This document shows, piece by piece, positions 19,458-32,598 of a stretch of DNA of 43,788 bases (position 1 is its first letter; every line of letters starts with the position of its first letter). The notes beneath the pieces are model-generated. The model saw only the letters and a program-made list of their open reading frames with translations. It searched no databases and was not told the DNA's origin. The stretch is from contig RFVO01000007.1 of NCBI GenBank assembly GCA_009928005.1, forward strand, positions 1 to 43,788. The letters run 5' to 3'. The translations under genes were made by a program, and so were the position numbers. The DNA is from Chitinophagia bacterium. Lineage in GTDB: Bacteria > Bacteroidota > Bacteroidia > Chitinophagales > Chitinophagaceae.

Positions 19458-20894
19458 TTATTCCGCTTTATGATTTCGTAATGCGATATAATACAAAGGT
19501 ATACCGATAAGCGTAATTACCAAGCCCCATAATGAATAGAATGGCTTCGTATAAACTAAACCTATACAGAATACCGTAGCCATTACAATGTAAATAGCTG
19601 GTAAAAATGGATAACCAAAGGCTTTATAAGGACGGTGCAAATTAGGCTCCTTTTTTCTTAGGATAAATATACCAATAATGGTAAGTACATAAAATATTAC
19701 CACAATAAAAGAAACCATGGTTAATAAGTCGCCGTATTTTCCACTTAAACATAATAAACTTGCTACTAAGGCTTGTATCCATAATCCATAGGCTGGAACT
19801 TCATTCTTATTCAAGGTGCCTGCTTTTTTAAAGAATAAGCCATCCTTTGCCATGGTATAATAAACTCTCGAACCAGCAAGAATTAATCCATTATTACATC
19901 CAAAAGTAGAAATCATAATCATAACAGCTATAACAATTGTTCCCATATTTCCTAAAACTACATTAGCAGCTGTAATGGCTACTCTATCGTTTTCAGCAAA
20001 GGCCATATCGTTTAAAGGAAGTACATATAAATACATCAAATTCGCACTTATATAAATTAAAGTAACAATACTTGTTCCTAAAAATAAACTCAAGCCAATA
20101 TTGCGCTGGGGATTTTTAATTTCTCCTGCAATAAAAGTAACATTGTTCCAAGAGTCACTACTAAAAATAGAACCCACCATGGCAGCTGCCATAAGACCTA
20201 TTAAGGCTGCGCCTCCCACAGGCATCCAATTATTGGTAACGGTACCATCTGAGGCAGTAGTAGCAATATTTTGCTTAGCTGCAAATGCATTTGTCCAATT
20301 AATATCCCAATAATTATTTTTAGCAAATAAAAAACCAACTATAATTAATCCAAATAAAGAAATGAGCTTAGTAAATGTAAATGTGTTTTGTATAATTTTA
20401 CCTTCCTTTACCCCTCTCGTATTGGTATAGGTTAAAAATAGAATTAAACAAATAGCTAATATTTGTGCTGCCGATACTTTAATAAAGCCTAAATCGGCAA
20501 TTATATTAGACTCTCCTACAGAAGGAATTAAATAAGCAGTAAACTTACTAAAGGCCACTGCTACAGCTGCAATAGTTGCTGTTTGTATTACAGAAAAAAA
20601 ACTCCAACCAAATAAAAAGGCTACTAAAGGGTTATAGGCTTTTTGTAGATATACATATTGCCCTCCAGCTTTTGGATACATGGCACTTAACTCACCATAA
20701 CTAACTGCAGCTGTTATAGTCATAAAGCCTGTGATTAACCAAGCTGTAATTAACCAGCCTGCACTACCCACATATCTTGTAATTTCACTACTTACAATGA
20801 ATATTCCAGAACCTATCATACCTCCTGCAACGATCATCGTAGCATCTAAAGCTCCTAGTCTTGGTTTAAATTCGGTTGTTTCAGCTGTTGACAT
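19458..20894 (-). CDS. APC-family amino acid permease
   Basis: 12-TM-like; GGMIGSGIFIVSSEI, SYGELSAMYPKAGGQYVYL. Confidence 0.92.
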   Translation of the reverse strand: MSTAETTEFKPRLGALDATMIVAGGMIGSGIFIVSSEITRYVGSAGWLITAWLITGFMTITAAVSYGELSAMYPKAGGQYVYLQKAYNPLVAFLFGWSFFSVIQTATIAAVAVAFSKFTAYLIPSVGESNIIADLGFIKVSAAQILAICLILFLTYTNTRGVKEGKIIQNTFTFTKLISLFGLIIVGFLFAKNNYWDINWTNAFAAKQNIATTASDGTVTNNWMPVGGAALIGLMAAAMVGSIFSSDSWNNVTFIAGEIKNPQRNIGLSLFLGTSIVTLIYISANLMYLYVLPLNDMAFAENDRVAITAANVVLGNMGTIVIAVMIMISTFGCNNGLILAGSRVYYTMAKDGLFFKKAGTLNKNEVPAYGLWIQALVASLLCLSGKYGDLLTMVSFIVVIFYVLTIIGIFILRKKEPNLHRPYKAFGYPFLPAIYIVMATVFCIGLVYTKPFYSLWGLVITLIGIPLYYIALRNHKAE

Positions 20895-20918
20895 AATTAA
20901 ATAGTTATTATTGTAATT

Positions 20919-20950
20919 AAAAATCCTTCCAGAGACAACGGGAAGGATTT
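20919..20950 (-). terminator. Terminator downstream of the OmpH/Skp gene
   Basis: AAATCCTTCC...GGAAGGATTT; T-run on the minus strand. Confidence 0.75.
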
Positions 20951-20956
20951 GAAATG

Positions 20957-21532
20957 TTATTTTTTTGAAATATACTCCGAATTAAGTCCTTTAATAATAT
21001 CGGATGTAATATCATAAGCCGTGTCTTTGTAATACATTAAATCGGCATTGCTTGAAAATATATAAGCAAACTCTTTATTCTTATTATACTTTTCTAAAAA
21101 GACTTCAATTTTCTTTTTTACTTCTTGCAAACGTTTAAAACTTTCTTCTTGTAGTTCTTGAGATAATTGTTGCTCTCTATTAGTATAGTTTTTTTCTAAT
21201 TGAGCCAATTCTTGTTGACGATTTGCAATTTCTGCTTGAGATAAACTACGGCCATTTTTTTGTAAGTCTTGGTATTTAGCAGCAAAAGAATTTTTTAACG
21301 CAGTTAATTCTTTTGCATTTTCCATATCCTTTAGCTGTAAAGACGATTTTACTTCTTTAAAAAACTCATAACTATTTTGAATTGAGTCAATTTCAAAGTA
21401 AGCAACCTTGGTACCAGTGCCCCCAACTGCGGAAGCTTTAATAGGTGTAGTACTACTGGTAAAATGTAGGATATATAAAATAACTACCCCTACAGCTAGA
21501 ACACCATTGAAGATCCAATTATTTGATTTCAT
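20957..21532 (-). CDS. OmpH/Skp-family periplasmic chaperone-like protein
   Basis: N-terminal TM, VAYFEIDSIQNSYEFFKEVKSSL, long coiled-coil. Confidence 0.82.
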   Translation of the reverse strand: MKSNNWIFNGVLAVGVVILYILHFTSSTTPIKASAVGGTGTKVAYFEIDSIQNSYEFFKEVKSSLQLKDMENAKELTALKNSFAAKYQDLQKNGRSLSQAEIANRQQELAQLEKNYTNREQQLSQELQEESFKRLQEVKKKIEVFLEKYNKNKEFAYIFSSNADLMYYKDTAYDITSDIIKGLNSEYISKK

Positions 21533-21627
21533 TTGAAATTTTTAAAAATTTAGGAAGATAGAAAATCACCAATTCTCTACCCTATAAAAATAGGTAAAAT
21601 TATAAATCTAGCTATCAAAAATGACAT

Positions 21628-21663
21628 AAAAAAAGCAGGAAAAGTTGCCTAATCCTGCTTTTT
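21628..21663 (-). terminator. Terminator after rpoC
   Basis: AAAAAGCAGGA...TCCTGCTTTTT hairpin with flanking T/A run. Confidence 0.8.
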
Positions 21664-21684
21664 AACAAATAGTATACCTACTAA

Positions 21685-24600
21685 TTATTCGTCGTCATCA
21701 AAGCTCATTGCTTCGCGTGTTGTAGCCAATACTTCGTATTCTTCTTTGCTACCAACGATTAATTTTTCGAACTCTTTTTGACCTGTACCTGCAGGGATTA
21801 AATGACCTGTAATAACGTTCTCTTTTAATCCTAACATCAAGTCCACTTTACCTTGTATAGCCGCTTGGCTTAATACTTTAGTCGTTTCTTGGAATGATGC
21901 CGCAGAAATCCAGCTTTGAACACCTAATGAAGCCTTAGTAATACCTAATAATACCGGACGAGCTGTAGCAGGTTTTGCATCACGCACTTCTACTACTTTT
22001 TTGTCGGCACGACGTAAGATAGAATTCTCTTCTCTTAATTCACGCACTGTTACTATTTGACCTGCTTTTAGCTTAGTACTTTCGCCTGCATCAGTTACTA
22101 CTTTCTTATCGTAGATACGATCGTTCTCTTCAATAAAATCAAAGCGATCTTCTAAATCTTCTTCTAAAAACTTAGTGTCACCAGCATCAACGATTTCAAC
22201 TTTCTTCATCATTTGACGCACAATAACTTCTATATGCTTATCATTAATTTTTACACCTTGTAAACGATATACCTCTTGTATCTCATTCACTACATACTCT
22301 TGAACGGCATAAGGACCTCTAATAGCTAAGATATCAGCAGGTGCAATTTGACCATCAGATAATGGAGCTCCTGCTTTTACGAAGTCGCTATCTTGAACCA
22401 AGATTTGACGAGTTAAAGGAACTAAGTATTTCTTTACCATTCCATCTTTAGACTCAACAATAATTTCTCTATTACCACGCTTAATGTTACCAAAAGCAAC
22501 GATACCATCGATTTCACAAACAATTGCAGGATTACCTGGATTACGTGCTTCGAATAATTCAGTTACACGTGGTAAACCTCCAGTGATATCTCTTAATTTT
22601 CCTAATACTCTTGGAATTTTAACAAGTACATGACCAGACTTTACTTCAACACCTTCTTCAATAACGATATGTGAACCTACTGGCAAGTTGTAGTTTTTGT
22701 TGTCCTTAGAACCTTCTAAAACAATAGTAGGAATTTTTGTTTTATCCTTTGATTCAATAACCACTTTTTCACGGTGACCAGTTTGCTCATCCGCTTCATC
22801 ACGGTAAGTAAATCCTTCTATAATATTTTCAAATTTAATTTTACCATTTTGTTCAGCAACTACAACATTGTTGAATGGATCCCATGTACAAATAACATCT
22901 CCTTTTTTCACAGTAGCGCCATCTTTTACTGCTAATAAAGCACCATAAGGAACGTTATTGGTAATCATTAAACGATCATTTTTCACATCCATAATTCTTA
23001 CTTCACCTGTACGACCAATAACTACTTTCACTTTATTACCTTCATTATTTACAGTATCAACTGTACGCAATCCATCAAATTGAATAGTACCATCAAACTT
23101 AGCAATTAAGCTTGACTCAACAGATGATGATCCTGCAACACCCCCTACGTGGAAAGTACGTAATGTTAACTGTGTACCTGGTTCACCAATTGATTGTGCA
23201 GCAATAATACCCACTGCATCCCCTTTTTGAGTGACATAACCAGTAGCTAAATTTCTACCATAACAGCTTACACAAACACCACGCTTCGATTCGCAAGTTA
23301 ATACCGAACGAATGTCAACAGTTTCGATACCTGCGTCTTCAATAGCTCTTGCTACATCAATCATAATTTCTTCACCTGCAGCTACCATTAATTCATTGGT
23401 TAAAGGATTGAATACATCATGTAATGAAGTACGACCTTCAATTCTATCTGCCAAAGGCTCAATAATATCTTCGTTATCTTTTAAGGCACTTGTTGCAATA
23501 CCACGTAATGTGCCACAATCTTCTTCAGAAATAACAACGTCTTGAGATACATCAACTAAACGACGTGTTAAGTAACCAGCATCTGCAGTTTTTAAAGCTG
23601 TATCCGCCAAACCTTTACGCGCACCGTGTGTAGAAATAAAGTAATCTAGTACGTTCAACCCACCTTTAAAGTTTGATAAGATTGGGTTTTCAATAACCTC
23701 AGATCCTGTGCTACCACTCTTACGAGGTTTAGCCATCAATCCACGAATACCAACTAACTGCTTTACCTGTGTTTTACTACCTCTCGCACCAGAATCCAAC
23801 ATCATGTATACTGAATTGAAACCTTGTTTGTCAATCGCCATCTCACGAATTAATGTTTCAGTGATACGCGTATCGACACGGCTCCAAATATCAATTACTT
23901 GGTTGTAACGCTCGTTATTGGTAATTAAACCCATGTTATAGTTTTCCCAAACCTCTTCTACTTCAACTTTAGCCCCATCTAATAATGCTTGTCTTGTTTC
24001 AGGAACTACTAAGTCGTTCACGTTGAAAGACAAACCACCACGGAAGGCCATTCTAAATCCTAATGTTTTAATATCATCTAAGAATTTAGCAGTGGTAGGA
24101 ACGTCAGTGATTTTAATAATATCACCAATAATTTCTCTTAAACTTTTCTTAGTTAATAATTGATTTACAAAACCTACTGGCTTTGGAGTATGTTGATTAA
24201 ATAAAACACGACCTACAGTTGTTTCAATTAATTTATTTACTAATACACCGTTCTCACGAACATTGGTTTTTACTCTAATATTTGCGTGTAAATCTATTTT
24301 GTCTTCGTTATAAGCAATGATAACCTCATCTAAATTATAAAACGCTTTACCTTCACCTCTTACTACTAAATCTCCCATAGATTTTTTACCCTTTGTAATA
24401 TAGTATAAACCCAAAACCATGTCCTGAGAAGGAAGTGTAATTGGGGTACCATTTTGTGGGTTCAAAATGTTATGAGAAGACAACATTAATAATTGTGCTT
24501 CCAAAATAGCCGCATGGCTTAATGGAACGTGCACGGCCATTTGGTCACCATCAAAATCGGCGTTGAACGCTGAAGTAACCAAGGGATGTAATTGAATAGC

Positions 24601-25971
24601 TTTGCCTTCTACCAATTTAGGTTGGAAAGCTTGAATTGATAAACGGTGCAATGTTGGGGCACGGTTTAACATGACTGGATGTCCTTTCAATATATTTTCT
24701 AAGATATCCCAAATAACAGCTTCTTTTTTATCTACTAATTTCTTGGCAGACTTCACTGTTTTTACAATACCTCTTTCAATTAATTTACGAATAATAAATG
24801 GCTTAAATAATTCAGCAGACATGTCTTTTGGTAATCCGCACTCATGCATTTTTAATTCAGGTCCTACCACAATTACAGAACGACCAGAATAATCGACACG
24901 CTTACCTAATAAGTTTTGACGGAAACGACCTTGCTTACCTTTTAATACATCTGATAAAGATTTTAATGCACGACCACCTTCCGCTTTTACCGCATTTGAT
25001 TTACGAGAGTTATCGAATAAAGAATCGATTGCCTCTTGTAACATACGTTTCTCATTACGCAAGATAACTTCTGGTGCTTTAATTTCTAACAAACGCTTTA
25101 AACGGTTGTTACGAATAATTACACGACGATATAAATCGTTTAAATCAGAACTTGCGAAACGACCACCATCCAAAGGAACCAATGGACGTAATTCAGGTGG
25201 GATAACAGGAATATATTTCATTACCATCCACTCTGGGCGGTTGGTAATATGTGTTTGTGCTTCACGGAATGATTCTACCACACTCAAACGTTTTAAGGCA
25301 TCGGCCTTACGTTGTTGAGATGTTTCGTTAGCTGCTGCATTACGTAAAGAGAAACTTAATTCATCTAAATCTAATAAACCTAATAAATCGTGTACCGCAT
25401 CGGCACCCATTTTGGCAACGAATTTTTGAGGATCGTCGTCAGGTAAATATTGATTTTCTTTTGGTAATGTATCTAATAAGTCTAAGTACTCCTCTTCAGT
25501 TAATAAATCGGCTACTTTGAATTCAGTTTTAATACCTGGTTGAATAACTACATAACGCTCATAGTAAATGATGGTTTCTAATTTCTTAGAACTCATTCCT
25601 AACAAGTATCCTATTTTATTAGGTAAAGATTTAAAGTACCAAATGTGCACTACAGGTACCACTAATTTAATGTGGCCCATACGCTCACGACGTACTTTTT
25701 TCTCTGTTACTTCTACACCACATCTATCACAAACAATACCCTTGTAACGGATACGCTTATATTTACCACAAGCACACTCGTAATCCTTTACCGGACCAAA
25801 GATACGCTCGCAGAAAAGTCCATCGCGCTCTGGTTTATAAGTACGATAGTTAATGGTTTCAGGTTTTAAGACTTCTCCGAAACTTCTTTCCAAAATATTG
25901 TCTGGTGATGCCAAACTAATAGTGATTTGCGAAAAAGCGGGACGTTGTCTATTCTCTTTTTTGAATGCCAT
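21685..25971 (-). CDS. rpoC: DNA-directed RNA polymerase subunit beta'
   Basis: [16 protein letters not shown]; Zn-binding [23 protein letters not shown]. Confidence 0.99.
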   Translation of the reverse strand: MAFKKENRQRPAFSQITISLASPDNILERSFGEVLKPETINYRTYKPERDGLFCERIFGPVKDYECACGKYKRIRYKGIVCDRCGVEVTEKKVRRERMGHIKLVVPVVHIWYFKSLPNKIGYLLGMSSKKLETIIYYERYVVIQPGIKTEFKVADLLTEEEYLDLLDTLPKENQYLPDDDPQKFVAKMGADAVHDLLGLLDLDELSFSLRNAAANETSQQRKADALKRLSVVESFREAQTHITNRPEWMVMKYIPVIPPELRPLVPLDGGRFASSDLNDLYRRVIIRNNRLKRLLEIKAPEVILRNEKRMLQEAIDSLFDNSRKSNAVKAEGGRALKSLSDVLKGKQGRFRQNLLGKRVDYSGRSVIVVGPELKMHECGLPKDMSAELFKPFIIRKLIERGIVKTVKSAKKLVDKKEAVIWDILENILKGHPVMLNRAPTLHRLSIQAFQPKLVEGKAIQLHPLVTSAFNADFDGDQMAVHVPLSHAAILEAQLLMLSSHNILNPQNGTPITLPSQDMVLGLYYITKGKKSMGDLVVRGEGKAFYNLDEVIIAYNEDKIDLHANIRVKTNVRENGVLVNKLIETTVGRVLFNQHTPKPVGFVNQLLTKKSLREIIGDIIKITDVPTTAKFLDDIKTLGFRMAFRGGLSFNVNDLVVPETRQALLDGAKVEVEEVWENYNMGLITNNERYNQVIDIWSRVDTRITETLIREMAIDKQGFNSVYMMLDSGARGSKTQVKQLVGIRGLMAKPRKSGSTGSEVIENPILSNFKGGLNVLDYFISTHGARKGLADTALKTADAGYLTRRLVDVSQDVVISEEDCGTLRGIATSALKDNEDIIEPLADRIEGRTSLHDVFNPLTNELMVAAGEEIMIDVARAIEDAGIETVDIRSVLTCESKRGVCVSCYGRNLATGYVTQKGDAVGIIAAQSIGEPGTQLTLRTFHVGGVAGSSSVESSLIAKFDGTIQFDGLRTVDTVNNEGNKVKVVIGRTGEVRIMDVKNDRLMITNNVPYGALLAVKDGATVKKGDVICTWDPFNNVVVAEQNGKIKFENIIEGFTYRDEADEQTGHREKVVIESKDKTKIPTIVLEGSKDNKNYNLPVGSHIVIEEGVEVKSGHVLVKIPRVLGKLRDITGGLPRVTELFEARNPGNPAIVCEIDGIVAFGNIKRGNREIIVESKDGMVKKYLVPLTRQILVQDSDFVKAGAPLSDGQIAPADILAIRGPYAVQEYVVNEIQEVYRLQGVKINDKHIEVIVRQMMKKVEIVDAGDTKFLEEDLEDRFDFIEENDRIYDKKVVTDAGESTKLKAGQIVTVRELREENSILRRADKKVVEVRDAKPATARPVLLGITKASLGVQSWISAASFQETTKVLSQAAIQGKVDLMLGLKENVITGHLIPAGTGQKEFEKLIVGSKEEYEVLATTREAMSFDDDE

Positions 25972-26026
25972 ATTATATTATTAAGAAAGGGTGTTAATGA
26001 ATTAATTCGTTTTCTGTTATGCTTAA

Positions 26027-29000
26027 TTATTCAAATTTTAAATCTAAACCTAAGCCTCTCAATTCATGTACTAATACATTGAAAGATTCAGGGATACCAG
26101 CTTTAGGAATATTCTCGCCTTTTACAATGGCTTCATATGTCTTAGCTCTACCGATGATATCATCAGATTTAAGTGTTAATAATTCTTGTAGGATGTTAGA
26201 TGCACCATAAGCTTCTAAAGCCCATACCTCCATCTCACCAAAACGTTGACCACCAAACTGCGCTTTACCGCCTAATGGTTGTTGAGTGATTAAGCTGTAT
26301 GGTCCGATAGAACGAGCATGCATTTTATCATCCACCATATGGTGAAGTTTGATCATGTAGATCACACCCACTGATGTTTTTTGGTGGAAGCGTTCTCCTG
26401 TTTCTCCATCATATAAATAAGTATGTCCATTATTAGGAATTTTTGCCTTATCACATAACTCTTCAATTTCTGTAGTGCTGGCGCCATCAAAAATGGGCGT
26501 TGCAAATTTCACACCTAACTTCTTACCTGTCCATCCTAAAATGGTTTCATAGATTTGACCCAAGTTCATACGAGAAGGCACCCCTAATGGATTCAATACA
26601 ATATCCACTGGTGTTCCATCTTCCATGAATGGCATATCTTCTGCACGAACAATTTTAGCAACAATACCTTTGTTACCGTGACGGCCTGCCATCTTATCAC
26701 CCACTTTCAACTTACGCTTCACTGCTAAATAAACTTTAGCTAGTTTTAATACACCTGCTGGTAATTCATCACCAATAGAAATATTAAATTTCTCACGCTT
26801 ATAACGACCTAATTCTTCGTTGTATTTAATACTGAAGTTGTGTAATAATGTGTTGATTAAATCATCTGTCTTCTTATCACCTGTCCAACCTAATGGGTTA
26901 ACGTTTTGGAAATCGATTGTTGCTAAATTCTTTGCATTAAATTTGCTTCCTTTAGAAATTAAAGTTTCTCCAAAATTGTTTACCACACCTGGTGTTGTGT
27001 GATCTTTTAAAAGTGTTTGTAATTTTTCAATTAACAATTCTTTTAATGAAGTGAAGTTTTGCTCGTGTTGCTTCTCCACTTTATCTAACAATGCCTTCTC
27101 ACGTACTTTACCACTTTTATCTTTCTTCGCACGTTGGAATAATTTTTTATCAATTACAACACCCTCTGTTCCGTTCGGCGCTTTTAAAGAAGCATCTTTT
27201 GCATCACCTGCTTTGTCACCAAAGATAGCACGCAATAATTTTTCTTCTGGAGTTGGATCCGATTCTCCTTTAGGAGTAATCTTACCAATTAATATATCTC
27301 CTTCTTTAACTGTAGCACCAATACGAATAATACCATGCTCATCTAAGTCCTTAGTAGCCTCTTCAGAAACGTTGGGTATATCAGATGTTAATTCTTCTTC
27401 TCCTAATTTGGTATCGCGAACTTCTAATTCATATTCATCAATATGTATAGATGTAAATAAATCTTCACGCACTACCTTTTCACTAATTACGATAGCATCC
27501 TCAAAGTTGTAACCCTTCCATGGCATGAAGGCCACTTGTAAGTTACGACCTAAAGCAACTTCACCGTCTTTAGTTGCATAACCTTCCGTTAAGAAATCTC
27601 CCTTCTTCACTTTTTGTCCTTTCTTCACAGCAGGACGCAAGTTGATACAAGTAGATTGGTTGGTCTTAATGAACTTTGTTAACTTATAAATAATTAAGTC
27701 TTCGTTGAAACTAACTAAACGATCTATGTCATTTCTATTGTAACGAACATGAATTTCATTTGCGTCAACAAATTCAATAACACCATCACCTTCAGAATGT
27801 AATTGAATACGTGCATCACGCGCAGCTTTTCCTTCTAATCCAGTTCCTACTATAGGAACTTCAGGACGAATTAATGGTACCGCTTGACGTTGCATGTTTG
27901 ATCCCATCAAAGCACGGTTTGCATCATCATGCTCTAAGAATGGAATTAAAGAAGCACTCAAACCAACAATTTGGTTAGGTGCTACATCCATAAACTCAAC
28001 ATCTGTTTTATCTAAGATTGGGAAGTCTCCTGTTTCACGAGAAGGTACTTTATCTTCAGAAAATTCATTCTTGTCATTTAATGGAACATTACTTTGAGCA
28101 ATTTTTGCTGAATCTTCTTCTTCTGCACTCAAATAAGTTAAATGCTTTAAGCTCACTTTACCATTGTCTACTTTACGGTAAGGTGTTTCAATAAAGCCCA
28201 TATCGTTAATCTTTGCGTGTACACACAAAGTTGAAATCAAACCAATGTTGGGTCCTTCTGGTGTTTCAATCGTACACAAACGACCATAGTGTGAGTAGTG
28301 TACGTCACGCACCTCGAAACCTGCACGCTCACGACTTAAACCGCCGGGTCCTAGAGCGGAGATACGACGCTTGTGCGTGATCTCACTTAAAGGATTGGTT
28401 TGGTCTAAGAACTGAGACAATTGAGAAGTTCCAAAGAAAGAGTTGATAACAGAAGATAAAGTTCTCGCATTGATTAAATCCACTGGAGTAAATACTTCGT
28501 TATCACGTACGTTCATACGCTCACGAATTGTACGCGCCATTCGCGCTAAACCTACACCGAACTGAGCATACAATTGCTCTCCTACTGTACGCACACGACG
28601 ATTACTTAAATGATCGATATCGTCAATCTCTGCTTTCGCATTGGTTAAACGCACTAAATATTTAACAATCTCAATAATATCGTTCTTCGTTAATACTTTT
28701 TTCTCTTGTGTTAAATCATGACCTAATTTTTTGTTGATCTTGTAACGACCTACTTCTCCTAAATCGTAGCGTTTATCAGAGAAGAATAATTTGTCAATGA
28801 TTCCACGTGCCGTTTCATTATCTGGGGCATCTGCTCCACGTAATTGACGGTAAATATGTTGAACCGCTTCTAATTCTGAGTTAGAAGTATCTTTGTTTAA
28901 AGTGTTGTATATGATTGCATAATCACCACCCACGTCTTCTTTCTGGATAAATACACTCTTTGCACCCATTTCAACGATAAGGTTTACCGCATCTTGGTCT

Positions 29001-29830
29001 AAAACTGTATCACGTTCTAAAACGATTTCGTTACGCTCTATACTTACCACCTCACCTGTATCCTCATCTACAAAATCTTCAACCCATGTTCTTAAAACAC
29101 GTGCAGCTAATTTGCGTCCAATTTGATTACTTAAAGTTTTCTTATCTGCTTTTACTTCATCCGCCATTCCAAATAATTCCAAAATGTCTTTATCGGTTTC
29201 ATAACCAATAGAACGAAGTAAAGTAGTAACTGGGAATTTTTTCTTACGATCGATATACGCGAACATTACGTTGTTGATATCGGTTGCAAATTCCATCCAT
29301 GCTCCTTTGAAAGGAATAACACGAGCAGAATATATTTTTGTTCCGTTTGGATGTGTTGATTGACCAAAGAATACGCCTGGTGAACGATGTAATTGTGATA
29401 CCACAACACGCTCCGCTCCGTTAATAACGAATGTACCTCTTGGTGTCATGTAAGGAATGTTTCCTAAGAATACATCTTGCACGATTGTCTGAAAGTCAAC
29501 GTGCTCCTCGTCGTTACAACTTAAACGCAATTTTGCTTTTAAGGGCACTGCGTAAGTTAAACCACGTTCCATACACTCATCAATTGTGTAGCGTGGTGGA
29601 TCGATAAAATAATCCAAGAATTCTAAAACGAAAATGTTTCGTGTATCTGTGATAGGAAAATTTTCCTTAAACACACGAAACAAACCTTCCACATTTCTGC
29701 GATCAGGTGTTGTTTCTAACTGAAAGAATTCTTTGAAAGATTCTAACTGAATGTCAAGTAAGTCTGGTGCTTCGGCAACGTGTTTAATTTTACCAAAGTT
29801 GACTCTGTTGTTCAAGTTTGTTGTAGACAT
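26027..29830 (-). CDS. rpoB: DNA-directed RNA polymerase subunit beta
   Basis: [45 protein letters not shown]. Confidence 0.99.
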   Translation of the reverse strand: MSTTNLNNRVNFGKIKHVAEAPDLLDIQLESFKEFFQLETTPDRRNVEGLFRVFKENFPITDTRNIFVLEFLDYFIDPPRYTIDECMERGLTYAVPLKAKLRLSCNDEEHVDFQTIVQDVFLGNIPYMTPRGTFVINGAERVVVSQLHRSPGVFFGQSTHPNGTKIYSARVIPFKGAWMEFATDINNVMFAYIDRKKKFPVTTLLRSIGYETDKDILELFGMADEVKADKKTLSNQIGRKLAARVLRTWVEDFVDEDTGEVVSIERNEIVLERDTVLDQDAVNLIVEMGAKSVFIQKEDVGGDYAIIYNTLNKDTSNSELEAVQHIYRQLRGADAPDNETARGIIDKLFFSDKRYDLGEVGRYKINKKLGHDLTQEKKVLTKNDIIEIVKYLVRLTNAKAEIDDIDHLSNRRVRTVGEQLYAQFGVGLARMARTIRERMNVRDNEVFTPVDLINARTLSSVINSFFGTSQLSQFLDQTNPLSEITHKRRISALGPGGLSRERAGFEVRDVHYSHYGRLCTIETPEGPNIGLISTLCVHAKINDMGFIETPYRKVDNGKVSLKHLTYLSAEEEDSAKIAQSNVPLNDKNEFSEDKVPSRETGDFPILDKTDVEFMDVAPNQIVGLSASLIPFLEHDDANRALMGSNMQRQAVPLIRPEVPIVGTGLEGKAARDARIQLHSEGDGVIEFVDANEIHVRYNRNDIDRLVSFNEDLIIYKLTKFIKTNQSTCINLRPAVKKGQKVKKGDFLTEGYATKDGEVALGRNLQVAFMPWKGYNFEDAIVISEKVVREDLFTSIHIDEYELEVRDTKLGEEELTSDIPNVSEEATKDLDEHGIIRIGATVKEGDILIGKITPKGESDPTPEEKLLRAIFGDKAGDAKDASLKAPNGTEGVVIDKKLFQRAKKDKSGKVREKALLDKVEKQHEQNFTSLKELLIEKLQTLLKDHTTPGVVNNFGETLISKGSKFNAKNLATIDFQNVNPLGWTGDKKTDDLINTLLHNFSIKYNEELGRYKREKFNISIGDELPAGVLKLAKVYLAVKRKLKVGDKMAGRHGNKGIVAKIVRAEDMPFMEDGTPVDIVLNPLGVPSRMNLGQIYETILGWTGKKLGVKFATPIFDGASTTEIEELCDKAKIPNNGHTYLYDGETGERFHQKTSVGVIYMIKLHHMVDDKMHARSIGPYSLITQQPLGGKAQFGGQRFGEMEVWALEAYGASNILQELLTLKSDDIIGRAKTYEAIVKGENIPKAGIPESFNVLVHELRGLGLDLKFE

Positions 29831-29956
29831 ACGGTATAAACCAGGTTTTATTGAAGTATAATTTTTGGTAGAATATTCTCAAGTATAAAAAAGAATAAAA
29901 ACTATTTGTCGCCAAACAGTTAGTACACTAGACTATACGCCCAAAATAAAGGATTG

Positions 29957-29964
29957 CAAAGTTA
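29957..29964 (-). promoter_or_regulatory. Candidate rpoBC promoter -7 element
   Basis: TAACTTTG (TAnnTTTG) on the minus strand, with a TTTG about 24 nt upstream (spacer longer than ideal). Confidence 0.4.
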
Positions 29965-30184
29965 AGCAAAGAGGAGCACTTTTAAAAACAAATTTTATAC
30001 CAAAAGCATTGATTTTGAGGATTTTTTGAGAAAAAATGCCAAAATAAGCAATTATGTCATATTTATTTATTTATAATTTGTATTTATTTGTTTTATAATA
30101 TATAGAATATAAATAAATTATAATATATAACATCCTTATTTTACCCTCTTTGGCGAATCTTATGCTTTTTTTAACAAGCGGGCA

Positions 30185-30218
30185 TAAAAAACCCTCCTAT
30201 GATTGCTCGAAGGAGGGT
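30185..30218 (-). terminator. Terminator after rplL
   Basis: ACCCTCCT-tcgagcaatcat-AGGAGGGT then TTTTTT on the minus strand. Confidence 0.85.
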
Positions 30219-30246
30219 ATTATTTTTAGGACCTAAGTCTTGTAAA

Positions 30247-30618
30247 TTACTTTACTTCAACCTCTGCACCCGCTTCTTTTAATTTACCTGCAATTTCATC
30301 AGCTTCTGCTCTAGATACGCCTTCTTTAACTGCTTTAGGAGCGCCATCTACTAAATCTTTAGCTTCTTTCAAGCCAAGACCTGTTAAATCTTTAACGATT
30401 TTCACAATGTTCAATTTGCTTGCACCTGCATTAGTTAAGATTACATCAAAAGCTGTTTTTTCAGCTGCTGCTTCAGCACCACCACCACCTGCTACTGCTA
30501 CTGCTGCAGCTGCTGCTGGTTCGATACCGTAATCTGCTTTTAATACATCTGCTAACTCTTGAACTTCTTTCACTGTTAAGCCTACTAATTGTTCGGCTAT
30601 TTTTTTTACGTCTGCCAT
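30247..30618 (-). CDS. rplL: 50S ribosomal protein L7/L12
   Basis: [50 protein letters not shown]. Confidence 0.98.
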   Translation of the reverse strand: MADVKKIAEQLVGLTVKEVQELADVLKADYGIEPAAAAAVAVAGGGGAEAAAEKTAFDVILTNAGASKLNIVKIVKDLTGLGLKEAKDLVDGAPKAVKEGVSRAEADEIAGKLKEAGAEVEVK

Positions 30619-30792
30619 GTTGTTTCAATTTTTTCCGCTTTCAAAGCAAAAGCTCCAGCGGAAGGTTTAAAAAAATTATTATAACAATATAAAAACAGAA
30701 ACTCATTCGAGTCTTCTGAGATTAAAATTTTTGGTTGATGAAAAAGTTGACTCTTTCATCAGTTGCATTTTCAACTTCTTATCAGAAAACGC

Positions 30793-31383
30793 CTATGCGT
30801 TTTCTTCTGGTGCTGCTGCTTCAGCTGCTGGAGCTTCTGCAACTGCTACTTCAACCGCTGCGGCTACTACTTCAGTTTCAGATTTAGTAGAACCATTTTC
30901 AGCGTGATTTAACAATGCTGCAATAACACGCTTAGCTGGAGATTGTAACAATCCAATAACCTCACCAATCAATTCATTCTTAGTCTTGATTTTAGTTAAG
31001 GCAGCTAAAGAGTTGTCACCTACGAAAATATCTCCGTTGATGAATGCCGCTTTTAAAGTAGGTCTATCTCCTGCGTTTTCTTTTCTAAATGCACTAATAA
31101 TAACAGCTGGATCTTTTGGATTCTCTGCAAACATCAATGCTGTAACATTGTTTAAACTATCAAATACACCTGCATACTTTTCGCTGTCCAAACTTTCTAA
31201 TGCTTTACGAATTAAAGTGTTTTTAGCCACTTTTACTTCTACTTGCTTATTAAAACAAGTACGACGCAAATTAGAAACTTGTTCTACGCTCAAAGATTCT
31301 GTATCTGTGATATAGAAGTTATTATATTGAGAGAACTTTTCTTTTAAAAGTTCAATCACTTCATTTTTTTGATCTTTGGTCAT
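30793..31383 (-). CDS. rplJ: 50S ribosomal protein L10
   Basis: N-terminal L10 domain (MTKDQKNEVIELLKEKFSQYNNFYITDTESLSVEQVSNLRR); position in rplKAJL. Confidence 0.96.
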   Translation of the reverse strand: MTKDQKNEVIELLKEKFSQYNNFYITDTESLSVEQVSNLRRTCFNKQVEVKVAKNTLIRKALESLDSEKYAGVFDSLNNVTALMFAENPKDPAVIISAFRKENAGDRPTLKAAFINGDIFVGDNSLAALTKIKTKNELIGEVIGLLQSPAKRVIAALLNHAENGSTKSETEVVAAAVEVAVAEAPAAEAAAPEENA

Positions 31384-31432
31384 AACTAATTTTATTTTGT
31401 TACCCGGGTCATTTCCTTGCGGATCACCAGGA

Positions 31433-32125
31433 TTAGTTCATTAATGATTTTGTTTCCAACGAAATACCTGGACTCATTGAAGAGGCCATGCTTACTCCTT
31501 TCAAATAAGTTCCTTTTGAAGAAGAAGGTTTCAATTTGATGATTGCATTTAATAACTCAGAACTGTTTTCTGCTATTTTTTCTGCAGAAAAAGAAACACG
31601 ACCTATTGAAGCATGCACGATACCTGCTTTGTCAACTTTGAAAGCGATCTTACCACCTTTTACTTCGTTTACTGCAGCAGCTACATCGTTTGTAACCGTT
31701 CCTGTTTTTGGATTTGGCATTAAGTTACGAGGTCCTAAAACCTTACCTAATTTACCAATTTTTGGCATTACTGAAGGAGTTGCGATAATAACATCCATAT
31801 CAACCCAACCGCCTTCAATCTTTGTTACAAACTCATCTAATCCAACATAATCAGCACCGGCTTCACGCGCAGCAGCTTCTTTATCTGGAGTACATAATAC
31901 CAATACTTTTTTTGTACGACCTGTTCCATGAGGAAGAGATACTGTTCCGCGCACTTGTTGATCGGCTTTCTTAGGATCTACTCCTAGACGAATGTGTAAA
32001 TCAACAGAGCTATCGAATTTTGTACAATTAATTTCTTTTACAAGTGTGGAAGCATCTTTAAGGGAATAAAATTTATTTTTATCCACCTTCGCTAACGCAA
32101 CTTTTCTTTTTTTAGTCAATGACAT
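31433..32125 (-). CDS. rplA: 50S ribosomal protein L1
   Basis: [40 protein letters not shown]. Confidence 0.98.
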   Translation of the reverse strand: MSLTKKRKVALAKVDKNKFYSLKDASTLVKEINCTKFDSSVDLHIRLGVDPKKADQQVRGTVSLPHGTGRTKKVLVLCTPDKEAAAREAGADYVGLDEFVTKIEGGWVDMDVIIATPSVMPKIGKLGKVLGPRNLMPNPKTGTVTNDVAAAVNEVKGGKIAFKVDKAGIVHASIGRVSFSAEKIAENSSELLNAIIKLKPSSSKGTYLKGVSMASSMSPGISLETKSLMN

Positions 32126-32154
32126 TGTTCATTAATATTTGTGGTGAATAAAAT

Positions 32155-32598
32155 TTAGTTTTCCCAAGGTGCTTTACCTTCAACAGTAATACCCATTGAA
32201 CGAGCAGTTCCAGCAACCATGCTCATTGCAGAATTCAAAGTGAAGGCATTTAAGTCTTCCATTTTATCTTTTGCAATTACTTCAACCTGTGCCCAAGTGA
32301 CTTTACCCACTTTATCACGGTTACTTTCTTTAGAACCTTTTTGAATTTTTGCAGCTTCCATTAATTGAACAGGAGCTGGTGCAGTTTTGATAACAAAGTC
32401 AAATGATTTGTCGGTATATACTGTAATTAATACAGGAACGACTTTACCTTGTTTGTCCTGAGTTCTTGCATTGAATTGCTTACAGAACTCCATAATGTTT
32501 ACCCCTTTAGAACCAAGGGCAGGACCTACTGGAGGTGCTGGGTTGGCTTGACCGCCTTTAACCTGCAGCTTCACAAAGCCAGAGATTTCTTTTGCCAT
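32155..32598 (-). CDS. rplK: 50S ribosomal protein L11
   Basis: [38 protein letters not shown]. Confidence 0.98.
   Translation of the reverse strand: MAKEISGFVKLQVKGGQANPAPPVGPALGSKGVNIMEFCKQFNARTQDKQGKVVPVLITVYTDKSFDFVIKTAPAPVQLMEAAKIQKGSKESNRDKVGKVTWAQVEVIAKDKMEDLNAFTLNSAMSMVAGTARSMGITVEGKAPWEN

Noticed and set aside
21537-21552. AAATTTTTAAAAATTT palindrome upstream of the OmpH gene
   Set aside because: Simple A/T palindrome expected by chance in this AT-rich background.
21685-29830. Multiple + strand ORFs of 60-153 aa antisense to rpoC/rpoB (e.g. 27051..27512)
   Set aside because: Mirror-frame ORFs of highly conserved genes, with low-complexity Ser/Leu-rich translations and no recognisable domain.
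30056-30130. AT-rich repeats considered as a CRISPR-like or satellite array
   Set aside because: Only two 12-bp A/T direct repeats with no unique spacers; better explained as an AT-rich promoter region.
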